Assembly: GCA_946615865.1 (NCBI GenBank)
Contig: CAMOIJ010000006.1
Span: 1-64,000, forward strand
Reading direction: 5' to 3'
Source of the DNA: an uncultured Lachnospiraceae bacterium
GTDB taxonomy: Bacteria; Bacillota; Clostridia; Lachnospirales; Lachnospiraceae
DNA length: 64,000 nucleotides
The notes beneath the pieces were generated by a model. It had not been told where the DNA came from and made no database searches. It saw nothing but the letters and a program-made list of their open reading frames with translations. Each line of letters starts with the position of its first letter. Within the stretch, counting starts at the first letter, position 1. The translations under genes and the position numbers were made by a program. Positions 51,791-60,678 of this stretch are shown here, in pieces.

Positions 51791-52729
51791 TCATGGGAGG
51801 ATCTTTTTGATCTTCCTCTCGATCCTGCTCATAAGGGTGACCGATCCGTAGTGCTCCATCACAAAGTCGATCCCGTGTTTATGATAGTCTCTCCAGAACT
51901 TGTGCCTGATCTCAGAGGGCTTTGTGGGCTCCTGCAGGTTCAGCTGCCAGCAGTCCGTCGTATTGCTCTCCCGCAGTTCCAGGTTCTCTTTGATCTCATC
52001 AAAGAGCTCTTTCCCGCGCTCTGTGTGGATCAGGACAAGGCTCGTCCCTATCTCGTCCGCGAAGTCCGGCATGCTCTTCTCTATATGCCAGAAGTCGCCG
52101 ATCGTTATGTCTGTGTCTCTGTCCATCCTGGTGTAAGGGCACAAATGACAGGAAGGGCGGATCGTATAGCGGTCAGTGTAGATCCTTCTGTATTTTGCAA
52201 TAGAGATCTCCTCGCCGTTTCTTTTGACCGTTCCCACAGACTTGCTCCAGCCGGTCTTCTTGTTCCTGAAGTTCAGGTCGCTGAGTTTCCCCTCCTTTTC
52301 CAGGGAGCGGGCATACTCCGCCCAGATCAGGGGACTGGGGGCTCCGTGACAGATGATATCGACAGTAAAGATCCTCCCGCTCATCCCGTTCATCTTCATG
52401 AACTGCATAAAACCCGCGGCCTGACATCCCAGTCCTGCAAACATAAGCTTGCGTTCAGGGTTTTCCTTCAGCCAGTAAAGCGCCTCTTTCCACGAATCAA
52501 GCGCATAGCTCTGCATATACATGGAGCCCGATGACGCGTCCCTCTCTTCCTTTGTCAGGGCGAGCTTAAACTCCGTCCGGTGCTCTTCGTAATTATAGCG
52601 GGCGCACAGGACTGCATCGCCTCTCTCTAAAAAGGCGTCTGAGATCGCGGTAAAAGCGCCGCCGGAAGAGCTTCTCTGCAGTATTTCCCTGTCTTTGACC
52701 CTGCAGGCATAGACCAGTGTGTTCTCCAT
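51791..52729 (-). CDS. FrhB-like (F420 hydrogenase beta-type) protein lacking its own ferredoxin domain
   Basis: A 312-residue protein of the FrhB family found in surface polysaccharide loci. RSSSGGAFTAISDAFL (about 20), FAGLGCQAAGF, VDIICHGAPSPLIW and CHLCPYTRMDRDTDITIGDFW (landmark CHLCPYTRM) are family hallmarks. Relatives usually begin with a two-cluster ferredoxin; here that part is absent and is found as the tail of the upstream flippase. The ATG is in the same frame, separated by TGA and three codons, with TGAGGA serving as ribosome-binding site. Redox role in glycan modification is inferred from context. Confidence 0.85.
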   Translation of the reverse strand: MENTLVYACRVKDREILQRSSSGGAFTAISDAFLERGDAVLCARYNYEEHRTEFKLALTKEERDASSGSMYMQSYALDSWKEALYWLKENPERKLMFAGLGCQAAGFMQFMKMNGMSGRIFTVDIICHGAPSPLIWAEYARSLEKEGKLSDLNFRNKKTGWSKSVGTVKRNGEEISIAKYRRIYTDRYTIRPSCHLCPYTRMDRDTDITIGDFWHIEKSMPDFADEIGTSLVLIHTERGKELFDEIKENLELRESNTTDCWQLNLQEPTKPSEIRHKFWRDYHKHGIDFVMEHYGSVTLMSRIERKIKKILP

Positions 52730-52738
52730 ATTACGTCC

Positions 52739-54391
52739 TCATTTTCCCTGATCCCGCTTGAAGGCGCAAGCCTGCAGACATTTATGGCAGCGCACACACT
52801 TATCGGCGTCGATCACAGGATACAAAAAGCCCTCTTCATCCGCTTTCATTTCGATCGCTCCCACAGGGCAGACCGCATAGCAGGCACTGCATCCGCAGCA
52901 GCTGCTCTTATCATCCGCGAGCGCCGGAAGATCGGAAGCGCCCTTATCCGCCGAAGCGCCCGCTGTCCTTTTGCCGGTCCCTCTCTTTTTATTTAAGTAA
53001 GCCATTCCTTTTTTCATTATGACCCTGACGAAGTCTTTGTTGATCGCCATAAAGACGACGCATCCCACTGCCAGGTTGATAACGTTGAGGATCGGCATCT
53101 GCATAAAGCACATGATACTCTGTGCGGCCATGATCGTGAGAATGACCAGCATATGGGAGACATTGTATCTGACCTTTATGATCCTCTGCACGTCGATACT
53201 CCTGTAGACAAACAGGAAGAGATAGCTGATCAGCGTGGAGCCGGAAGCCGCGTAGAGACCGATCCAGCGGATCGTCGCAACGTCCACGATCAGGTTGATG
53301 GCCGCGGCGGCGGTAGTCGTGATTCCGACGCTCGCCGACTCCTTGTAAGCCACATAGATCCCTCCAAGGAAGGTGGACATACTAAAGAAGAACATGGCCG
53401 CAAAGAGGATGGGGATCTGATTGTAAGCTTCTGAGTAGTCGCCCCGGATCAGGAGCCTGAACAAAATGGGGGTCGCAGCGATCAGAAGGCCGAAAAATCC
53501 GGCCATGAGGTCGAACATGACCCGGAACATGGAGGAATAGTATTCGCCTGCATCCCGGTCTTTGGACACCACCGCTGCATTCTCCTGCCATGCCATGTTA
53601 AATGTGTTCTGAGCGATCGTCAGAAGCCCGGGGATCTTATTGGCGACCGCATAGACCGCGTTGGCCGCTACGCCCATAAAGAAAGTGACTACAAGGCGGT
53701 CCGATACCCTCATGACCCAGGCGGACATACTGTTGGGCACCATTGGCCAGGAATAGCGGAGCATTTCTCTGATCTTGTCCTTGTTATAGTACCGGAAGTC
53801 AAAATAGCGGAAGATCCCCGCTCTGAAGACCAGATAGGCAAAAGAGAATACCGCTGACATCAGAAGTGCCGTCACTGTTCCCTTCAGTCCGGCTCTGAGC
53901 CAGTAGACGCAGATCACGGCAAAGATCATCTTGCCCATAGCTGCCAGGATCGCGCTGATGGAGTACTCCAGGTTCTCATTGAGGCCTCTGCAGATCTGTC
54001 TCGCGACATTGCCCAGCACATCAAACAAAAAGTACAGGCAGATCAGTATCCTGATCGTGCCGCCGGTCCCTCCAAGGCAGAAAAAAAGGATGAGCAAAGA
54101 AAGCAGGGAAGTCGGAATGACGAACACCACAATATTCGTCACGATTTCCTTTACCTTTTCCTCATCGTCTCTTACATCGATCAGAAAGCGGAATGCCGCC
54201 GCCTGGATCTGCAAAGTGACTGTCGGCAGCAGAAGCGATTCCAGGATCGTGATCAGGTCATAGGTTCCCATCTCCTCCTTCGTAAGACATCCGGTGAGAA
54301 TGGGAAGTGTTATAAAAGAGGCCAGCCTGGGCAGAAATGTCCCTATGGACAGTATAAGTGTATTTTTGGCCAGTTTACTCTCTCGACTCAT
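52739..54391 (-). CDS. Wzx-like polysaccharide flippase fused to a two-cluster ferredoxin domain
   Basis: A 550-residue protein. Residues 1-460 are a MATE/MOP-superfamily oligosaccharide flippase with about twelve helices (N-terminus ITLPILTGCLTKEEMGTYDL). After a Lys/Gly/Ala-rich linker, residues about 495-550 hold CCGCSACYAVCPVGAIEM and CVRCHKCLQAC, each a full CxxCxxCxxxC set for 4Fe-4S clusters, the type normally found at the start of FrhB-like proteins. The start has AAGGA upstream and overlaps the preceding gene by 17 bases. The fusion could be real or derived from loss of a stop codon. Confidence 0.85.
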   Translation of the reverse strand: MSRESKLAKNTLILSIGTFLPRLASFITLPILTGCLTKEEMGTYDLITILESLLLPTVTLQIQAAAFRFLIDVRDDEEKVKEIVTNIVVFVIPTSLLSLLILFFCLGGTGGTIRILICLYFLFDVLGNVARQICRGLNENLEYSISAILAAMGKMIFAVICVYWLRAGLKGTVTALLMSAVFSFAYLVFRAGIFRYFDFRYYNKDKIREMLRYSWPMVPNSMSAWVMRVSDRLVVTFFMGVAANAVYAVANKIPGLLTIAQNTFNMAWQENAAVVSKDRDAGEYYSSMFRVMFDLMAGFFGLLIAATPILFRLLIRGDYSEAYNQIPILFAAMFFFSMSTFLGGIYVAYKESASVGITTTAAAAINLIVDVATIRWIGLYAASGSTLISYLFLFVYRSIDVQRIIKVRYNVSHMLVILTIMAAQSIMCFMQMPILNVINLAVGCVVFMAINKDFVRVIMKKGMAYLNKKRGTGKRTAGASADKGASDLPALADDKSSCCGCSACYAVCPVGAIEMKADEEGFLYPVIDADKCVRCHKCLQACAFKRDQGK

Positions 54392-55487
54392 TAAGTACTG
54401 ATTCCTTCTCGATCTGATCCGCCCTTTCGGCGATCAGTTTTATATAGTCCGCAGACCTGCGGCGAAGCAGGCCGAGCCGCCTCTGTGCCTCATTCAGGTC
54501 CGCGCTGAAATTATAATCTTCTTCAGTGTTTTTAAGAACGCAGTCCTGCAGTCCGCAGTTCATTAAAAGGTCCCTGCTCCTTACGTTGAACTTTTTCACG
54601 GTCTCCAGCTCTACTTTGAATTTTTTGCCGAAGATTATGGAAAAAGCGGTCCCGTGGAACGAATTGGTAAGGACATACTCCGCCCCTGCAAACAGCCCCA
54701 CGAATTCCTCCGGTGTGCTGTAGCGGACCCTCGGGATATCCCTGTTTTTCCTGTACTCGTTGTTCAGATACAGTATTTTGACACCGGTCCTTGCCGACAA
54801 CTCTCTCGCTGCGTTCAACAGGTTAATGTCTCCGTCCACTGTGTAGACGAAGATGTAGGGCTCCGGGCGGTTTGCGGACGCCATGAACCGCTCCCACTCC
54901 TCCCTGTCAAGAAGAAGCGTGGGATCGAGATCAGCCCTCGCCTCATAGCCGATCGTCTCCATCAGGTCGACAGATCTGGTCTCGCGCAGAGATATGCACT
55001 GCATTCCTGAGAGCCACTCCCTGTACAGTTCCTTCGTTCCCTCGGGGAACGCGTCAAAACCCAGACTGCAGGCATAGGAGTAGCGCTGCTGCTCTCTCGC
55101 GAACACGAGCATATAGGCTGGATCCATACCGGAGAGCTTATTGTTCCATACCTGGTCAGAGCCCGCGACAAAAAGGGCATAGTCTTCCTGTGCCCCTCTG
55201 AGATCTTCGAACTGCATCGGCTGTGAAAGCTCCAGCTTATCCTTTCTGAAAGCGCCGAAAATGCGGTCCTTCTTCATTGCCACCAGACACCGGAACAGCA
55301 CAATGGGAAATCTGTGCCGCTTGAACAGTCCCCAGGGCCTGTGGCCTTCCTCCACGGTCCGGCAGCGGTAATCCACGATGACCGCCTTTCTCCCAAGGCC
55401 GCTGATGACCTGCTGCAGCGCGTAAGCCTGCAGGACAGCTCCGTAATTAGATGCTCTGTGGAAGGTCAAAATACCGATTGGTTTCAT
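54375..55487 (-). CDS. Polysaccharide pyruvyl transferase family protein
   Basis: A 370-residue WcaK/CsaB-like protein that transfers pyruvyl groups to sugars, or a related reaction, in surface polysaccharides. Landmarks are GILTFHRASNYGAVLQAYAL at the N-terminus (nucleotide-binding start), FVAGSDQVWN and TNSFHGTAFSIIFGK. The start MKPIG at 55487 has GAGAG upstream; an upstream in-frame stretch translates as non-family sequence and was excluded. It overlaps the flippase start. The triad with flippase and FrhB-like genes is common in Firmicutes capsule loci. Confidence 0.9.
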   Translation of the reverse strand: MKPIGILTFHRASNYGAVLQAYALQQVISGLGRKAVIVDYRCRTVEEGHRPWGLFKRHRFPIVLFRCLVAMKKDRIFGAFRKDKLELSQPMQFEDLRGAQEDYALFVAGSDQVWNNKLSGMDPAYMLVFAREQQRYSYACSLGFDAFPEGTKELYREWLSGMQCISLRETRSVDLMETIGYEARADLDPTLLLDREEWERFMASANRPEPYIFVYTVDGDINLLNAARELSARTGVKILYLNNEYRKNRDIPRVRYSTPEEFVGLFAGAEYVLTNSFHGTAFSIIFGKKFKVELETVKKFNVRSRDLLMNCGLQDCVLKNTEEDYNFSADLNEAQRRLGLLRRRSADYIKLIAERADQIEKESVLNESRE

Positions 55488-55536
55488 AAGTCTCTCATCT
55501 GTCTTTTCCGGCTGTATCTGCGCCGGGTCTTTCGGT

Positions 55537-56583
55537 TTATTTCTCGAAAGCGGACTTTTCAGGAAGCAGCCGGTCAAAAGCGTCCAGAAGCCTCTCCTTC
55601 GCCCACTCGAAATCTTCCTCGCTGTCAATTTCATCCGCGTCGTTGAGACACAGCATTGGGTATTTGCCGCCGGTGACATATCCGCACAGTTTTTCCACCA
55701 GTTCCCTGTCGGAACTGATCGTGTAATGCGCGCCCAGATTCTCCGCCTTTTCGGGCACGAAATTGCCGCTGGCCAGCTGCCAGTAGCGGAATACAAACTG
55801 GCTCACGTCCCTGACGTCCCTGAAGCGGTGCCTGCAGGCGGCGTCCAGTCTCTCGCCGTTGAGATTCCAGATCGTATCCATCGTGTTCTTGAGGATCGGA
55901 ACCGGCAGGTGCTCGTTCCTGAAGCCGGGGAACATCACGAACTTGCTGCAGTAGATATTCTCCAGTACAGCGCTCACCCCGTTTTTCCTGACGGAAAACC
56001 ACTTGTCCCGGTCCTTTCTGAGGACCTCGTGCATGTCGAAGTGCTCGTTGATCACTTCCGTGCAGTTCAGGTAAATGTGCGGCATAATGGATCCGATCCT
56101 GCCCGGCCTCACCGCGTGGAGCCTGGCCTGGTGCACGGGCTTGCCGTCCCTGTAAAAGATCTCCTTCGGGATACTCCTGCACAGGAAGGTGTCGTCATTG
56201 AAGTATACGAAATGCTCCGACAGTCCCGGGATCCTGTTGACATTGAGTTCGATGGGATGAGAGCTGAATGTAGGAAGATATTCCTCGGGAATATAATCGG
56301 AGTGCTTAACGTGGACCAGTTTTTCCGCGTCCGTGTTGAGCCAGGAAGGTAAGTGGCCGCAAGTCACAAAATAGATCCTGTTGACCCAGGGCGCGAATTT
56401 CTCCACTCCCCGAAACCAGTAGCGGAGAGTCTCCCAGTCCCGGTATCTCGCTTCCCGGTCGTCTACAAGAAAGTGATCCTTCGGCGCGTAACTGTTCCTC
56501 AGCGCTCTCCACTCCGGGTCGCTGTCATCCACCCACAGTATTACGAAGTCAATGGGGTAATCAGATTGATATGTTTTCGCCAT
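55537..56583 (-). CDS. Stealth-family sugar-phosphate transferase
   Basis: A 348-residue Stealth protein, a family of hexose-1-phosphoryl transferases that build phosphodiester-linked capsules. Conserved region 1 PIDFVILWVDDSDPEW is at the N-terminus, region 2 contains FVYFNDDTFLCR, region 3 NCTEVINEHF, and region 4 the C-terminal KYPMLCLND. No signal peptide. GGGAGA precedes the ATG, 28 bases after the epimerase gene. Confidence 0.9.
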   Translation of the reverse strand: MAKTYQSDYPIDFVILWVDDSDPEWRALRNSYAPKDHFLVDDREARYRDWETLRYWFRGVEKFAPWVNRIYFVTCGHLPSWLNTDAEKLVHVKHSDYIPEEYLPTFSSHPIELNVNRIPGLSEHFVYFNDDTFLCRSIPKEIFYRDGKPVHQARLHAVRPGRIGSIMPHIYLNCTEVINEHFDMHEVLRKDRDKWFSVRKNGVSAVLENIYCSKFVMFPGFRNEHLPVPILKNTMDTIWNLNGERLDAACRHRFRDVRDVSQFVFRYWQLASGNFVPEKAENLGAHYTISSDRELVEKLCGYVTGGKYPMLCLNDADEIDSEEDFEWAKERLLDAFDRLLPEKSAFEK

Positions 56584-56611
56584 GTCTGTCTATTCTCCCG
56601 CAGCGGGGCCT

Positions 56612-57670
56612 TCAGATCTGTCCAAGGATCTGCATCGTTCTGCTGATACCGTCTTTGATATCATAAAAAGGTTTCCATCCCAGTTCCCTGAGCTTTGCGC
56701 CGTCGAGCCTTGCCTTGGTCGCCTTGCTGTAGCCCTGTGCTTCTACGGCGTCAGGGATCTCGAAGATCACTTTTCTTCCCGCGTTCTGAGCGATCAGCTC
56801 AGCGAGGTCCCTGAGTCTTATATCAGAGGCCTCATCCGCGATGTTGTAGGCCTCTCCGCTCTCTCCTTTAAGGAGAACAGTGAGCAGACCGCTCACAGCG
56901 TCCGCCACATATGTATAACTGTAATACTGGGTGCCCGCCGATTTGAGGACGATATCCTCACCGGCGATCCCCTTTCTGATAAACTGGCTGATCGCCTTGG
57001 TATCCGACATCAGCATAGTGGGGCCGTAAGAGCGCGTCAGCCTCGGGATACATACGTCGATCCCCTTCTGCTTTCTGTAAGCCTGGCAGAGCGCCTCTCC
57101 GCACCTCTTGCTCTCCGGATATCCTGCCCTCAAGGTATTGCAGTCGATATAGCCGCAGTACTCCTCATCGAAAAGCTCGGCGTCGCCGCGGTTCTCCCCG
57201 TAGATCTCATTGGAGGAGGCAAAGGCAAACCTCTCCGCGTCGTGCGCGCAGGCAAACTCCAGCATATTCTGAAGGCCTATGATATTGGTAGTGATCGTTC
57301 CGATCGGATCCGTAGAATACTGCATAGGGTGCGTGTTGGACGCCAGATGCAGCACAAAATCCACTTTGCCTATATCATTCCGGACGAAAGGAAGATTGAT
57401 GTCATAAGGAATAAAAGAAAACAGCGGATCGCCGCTTCTCGCGCCGAATCTTGCCTTTGCCTTCTCTTCGCTGCGTCCAAGCGCGTAGATCCTGCAGTTC
57501 ATGCTGAACTGCTCATTTCTTTCCATCAGGACGTCGATCAGAAAACTGCCGACCAGTCCCGTCGCGCCCGAGATCAGGACAGCCTTATCCTTTAAGCGGT
57601 CCCACGGAAGGTCCAGCTGCGCGGTCCTTCTGACATCTTCCATATAGTATTCGTTGTTGTATAGATTCAT
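56612..57670 (-). CDS. NAD-dependent epimerase/dehydratase (extended SDR)
   Basis: A 352-residue nucleotide-sugar SDR. Rossmann motif LISGATGLVGSFLIDVL is at about residue 31, HLASNTHP and FASSNEIYG follow, and the catalytic AGYPESKRCGE (YxxxK) is intact. It probably converts a nucleotide sugar (dehydratase, epimerase or decarboxylase) for the locus. I used the ATG with AGAGGAAG upstream; an earlier in-frame ATG overlaps the cytidylyltransferase end. Exact substrate unknown. Confidence 0.86.
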   Translation of the reverse strand: MNLYNNEYYMEDVRRTAQLDLPWDRLKDKAVLISGATGLVGSFLIDVLMERNEQFSMNCRIYALGRSEEKAKARFGARSGDPLFSFIPYDINLPFVRNDIGKVDFVLHLASNTHPMQYSTDPIGTITTNIIGLQNMLEFACAHDAERFAFASSNEIYGENRGDAELFDEEYCGYIDCNTLRAGYPESKRCGEALCQAYRKQKGIDVCIPRLTRSYGPTMLMSDTKAISQFIRKGIAGEDIVLKSAGTQYYSYTYVADAVSGLLTVLLKGESGEAYNIADEASDIRLRDLAELIAQNAGRKVIFEIPDAVEAQGYSKATKARLDGAKLRELGWKPFYDIKDGISRTMQILGQI

Positions 57671-57681
57671 CCGCTCTTCCT

Positions 57682-58398
57682 CTATTTTGCCCAATTGTCC
57701 CTGTCGGCTTTGAGATAAGCCTTGAACATCTCCAGGTCGTCCTTGGTCGTGAGCTTAATATTCTTGTCGGAACCCGCGGCAAAATAGAGCCTCTCGCCGA
57801 GCTCCACCATCATCGTGTTGGTGTAAGAAGAGCCGTAGATCCCGATCTCCTCCTCAAAAGCTTTGTGATAAGCCCAGTCCAGTTTGCCGAAGCGATAAGC
57901 CTGCGGAGTTGAAACTCTCCTGAGCGTCTCGCGCGGAATATATTTGACCGTGCTGATCTCATCGTCGACCACAAAGATCTGCTCATTATAGGGGAGAGAT
58001 GTCACCGCGTTCCCGTATTTCCTGCACTTGATGATGACGTCTGAGAGGACTGTCGCGTCCACCAGAGGCCTGATCCCGTCATGAATGATGACGATATCGT
58101 CGTCGCCGCACTTGCCTTCAAGGTTGTATACGCCGTTGCGGATCGACTCCTGCCCGGTCTCTCCGCCGGACACGATCCACTTGAGCTTGTCGATGCCGAA
58201 CTGTTTGGCGTAAGCCCGAACGATATCGTGCCACCCGTCAATACAGACCACCTCAATGGCGTCGATCTCCGGATGCCTCTGAAAGCCCTCCAGCGTGTAG
58301 ATCAGAATAGGCTTGTCATATACATTTATAAACTGTTTGGGGATATCATAGCCCATTCTGTGGCCCGATCCTCCAGCGATGATGATCGCGACATTCAT
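57682..58398 (-). CDS. IspD/TarI-like CTP-dependent cytidylyltransferase
   Basis: A 238-residue nucleotidyltransferase. The CTP-binding N-terminus AGGSGHRMGYDIPKQF, VIIHDGIRPLV and the later STPQAYRF are the IspD/TarI pattern. Because it sits between a CDP-alcohol phosphatidyltransferase and an SDR inside a glycan locus rather than among isoprenoid genes, a TarI-like role, making CDP-ribitol or another CDP-polyol, is more likely than MEP-pathway IspD. This is inference. AAAGGAGG precedes the ATG, which starts one base after the previous stop. Confidence 0.85.
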   Translation of the reverse strand: MNVAIIIAGGSGHRMGYDIPKQFINVYDKPILIYTLEGFQRHPEIDAIEVVCIDGWHDIVRAYAKQFGIDKLKWIVSGGETGQESIRNGVYNLEGKCGDDDIVIIHDGIRPLVDATVLSDVIIKCRKYGNAVTSLPYNEQIFVVDDEISTVKYIPRETLRRVSTPQAYRFGKLDWAYHKAFEEEIGIYGSSYTNTMMVELGERLYFAAGSDKNIKLTTKDDLEMFKAYLKADRDNWAK

Positions 58399-58399
58399 A

Positions 58400-59131
58400 T
58401 TAGTCCTCCTTTAGTACAGACCGAAGAGACACTATCATTACTGCCGTATTGAACAGCAGATAGCAAACTGTGTAAAGATCCGTGATATTGAAAAGTATCG
58501 CCACGAGCAGCAGGGCTTGGGCGCCTCCCGCGCAGGAGCGCAGGTTAAGCGCGATCGTCTTGACAAGCCCGTAATCCGCTTTATCCATGACATCCTTTAC
58601 GGACTCTTTGTCCATAGTGGTCGTGACCGCCTTGTGCATGACCAGCCTCGGAAGCAGGTCAACGATCGCCGTCAGTCCTCCGCAGATCACAAGCGCCTCC
58701 GCCGTTATAAGTCCTCCCCTTATGAGAGGCCCCGCGCTGTGCGCCGCCATGATCCCGCCGGCGTAGAACATAAGAGCCGACGCGATATATCCGGCCATTG
58801 CGTCGTAGACGCTCCCCATCTTAGAGAACTGCCTCCTGTATCTGGCGACATTTCCGTCCACGCCGTCCAGAAGGTTCCACATAAAAAAGAGGATCCAGCT
58901 TAGGATCATTCCGGCCTTAGAACTTGTAAAGCACGCGGTTATAAATCCGAGCACTGCCGGTATGATCGAGATCATTGAGATCGTGTTCGGCGTGAGGTTT
59001 GTGTACAGAAACGGGATCGTAAGCACATAGGAAAGCGGTCTGCCGATATAAAAGGCAAACATATCGTTTTTGGCCATCGCCTTCTTTTCAGGCGTCATTG
59101 ATTTTTCTTCTATTTCTTTGACAGTTATCAT
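58400..59131 (-). CDS. CDP-alcohol phosphatidyltransferase-like membrane protein
   Basis: A 243-residue membrane protein with about six helices. The family motif reads DGVDGNVAR-x8-GSVYDAMAG. The consensus is DxxDGxxARx8GxxxDxxxD; the last Asp, the proposed catalytic base, is Gly here. The enzyme would attach an alcohol or polyol phosphate from a CDP-linked donor to an acceptor in the membrane, presumably using the product of the cytidylyltransferase encoded next to it. The ribosome-binding site is weak, so the start may be a few codons later. Confidence 0.8.
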   Translation of the reverse strand: MITVKEIEEKSMTPEKKAMAKNDMFAFYIGRPLSYVLTIPFLYTNLTPNTISMISIIPAVLGFITACFTSSKAGMILSWILFFMWNLLDGVDGNVARYRRQFSKMGSVYDAMAGYIASALMFYAGGIMAAHSAGPLIRGGLITAEALVICGGLTAIVDLLPRLVMHKAVTTTMDKESVKDVMDKADYGLVKTIALNLRSCAGGAQALLLVAILFNITDLYTVCYLLFNTAVMIVSLRSVLKED

Positions 59132-59348
59132 ATTATTCTTTCGTTTTAAGTCGTATCGGCTGCCATACCGAGTTAAGTGTATAAGATTTCAGGCAAATAA
59201 TCAAATTATTCTTGTTTACAGCATAAAAAGCCGGCGGAACGCCCGCTGCCAGAAGAGGATGGATCATCTCTCCCGTTCCGCGTTTAAATTCCGCCGAGAT
59301 CATTTGTAAATATTAATGTGATGCGGGTCTTAGGCCTGGACCTTAGTC

Positions 59349-60524
59349 TTATTTCCCGCTCTCTTTTTCCCTTCCGGTCAGCTTCATGAACAGGTCCCTG
59401 TGCTCCCTGGCTGTTCTCTCCACATTGAACCGGTCCTTCACGATCTTTTCCTCATTCTTCACAAGGTACTCCCTCAGTTCAGGATCATCGTGAAGTCTCG
59501 CCACCGCTTCCGCGGCTCCGTAGTAGTCCTCTCTCTCCACGAGGAGGCCGTTGACGCCGTCCTGGATAATCTCCGGGATCGCGTCGACATTTGACGCGAC
59601 GATCGGCTTCTTGATCAGCATATACTCAGGAAGAACAAGGCCGAAGCCCTCCCATCTGCTCATCAGCATTGCCACGTCGAAGTTGCAGATATAGTTGAAT
59701 GGGTCGTTTACCCATCCCGTGATCAGGAAGCAGTCCCTGAGATCGTACTCGTTGACAAGTTTCTCTGTCTCTTTCCTGTTGAGGCCGTCTCCGACGATAA
59801 CGAAGAACGCCTCGGGAATCCGTTTTTTAATAATGGAAGCGGCTTTGACAAAGATATCGGGCGCTTTCTGCGTCGCGAGACGGCCGACCGTTCCGACGAC
59901 AAACGCGTTTTCCGGGATGACGTTCATATCCCGCGGCTTTGTATGCACCACGCACTCCTCGTCAAAATCAATGCCGTTGTAGATGACGTGAAGCTTTGAA
60001 GGCTCGCAGATCTCATGAGCCAGCGCCGTGTTCTTCTCAAACTCGGATATACAGACAATGCTGTCAGTGACAGGGGCCAGCATCTTCTCGATCATGACAT
60101 AGGACCCGATCAGTTTTTTGTCGGAGCCCTTCATATTAAAGGCCCAGCCGTGCGCGTTATAGACTGTAATATTCCGCTTTCCTTCCCTGTTCTTAAGGCC
60201 TATATTGGCAAGACGTCCGATCGCCCCGGCCTTCGAACTGTGACAGTAAACAATATCAGGCTTGTACTTGCTGATCAGCTTCCTGACTTCCACGACGCTT
60301 CGCAGGTCCGCGCTTGCGCTGATCGGATGATGCATATCCGCGACATGTTCCACTTTGGAGACAATGTTGGTAAACTTTCTCGCGTCAATGGAATCCGAAC
60401 ACACGAGGACATGCTCAAGCTCGTCACTGTAATTCTGTTTTAGCTTAGTCAACAAGGCGACCAAGTATCGTTCCACGCCGCCCGGCGCTTCAGCGATATG
60501 TAAAACACGTACTTTCTTAGCCAC
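59349..60524 (-). CDS. Family 4-type (GT-B) glycosyltransferase
   Basis: A 391-residue retaining GT-B glycosyltransferase. N-terminal VLHIAEAPGGVERYLVALL binds the acceptor side; the C-terminal donor domain has VGTVGRLATQKAPD, and SRWEGFGLVLPE contains the EX7E motif (Glu-x7-Glu). GTG start with GGAGAG upstream. It is followed by a 217-base gap before the CDP-alcohol transferase. Sugar specificity unknown. Confidence 0.9.
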   Translation of the reverse strand: MAKKVRVLHIAEAPGGVERYLVALLTKLKQNYSDELEHVLVCSDSIDARKFTNIVSKVEHVADMHHPISASADLRSVVEVRKLISKYKPDIVYCHSSKAGAIGRLANIGLKNREGKRNITVYNAHGWAFNMKGSDKKLIGSYVMIEKMLAPVTDSIVCISEFEKNTALAHEICEPSKLHVIYNGIDFDEECVVHTKPRDMNVIPENAFVVGTVGRLATQKAPDIFVKAASIIKKRIPEAFFVIVGDGLNRKETEKLVNEYDLRDCFLITGWVNDPFNYICNFDVAMLMSRWEGFGLVLPEYMLIKKPIVASNVDAIPEIIQDGVNGLLVEREDYYGAAEAVARLHDDPELREYLVKNEEKIVKDRFNVERTAREHRDLFMKLTGREKESGK

Positions 60525-60678
60525 TCACTCTCTCCTGTGTTCCTCAAAGATTCTCACGCTTATAAAAAAGCTACATTTCCAGTATATCACAAAAACACTG
60601 ATATCTCTGTAACTGTATTATTATAATACATCCGTCGCTATTTTGCTATTCCCCAGTATGCACACATTCCCGGCCTGA

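Noticed and set aside
52739-52741. TGA between ferredoxin and FrhB parts as selenocysteine codon
   Set aside because: No SECIS-like hairpin is evident just after it, relatives do not need a Cys there, and a good ATG with ribosome-binding site follows at once.
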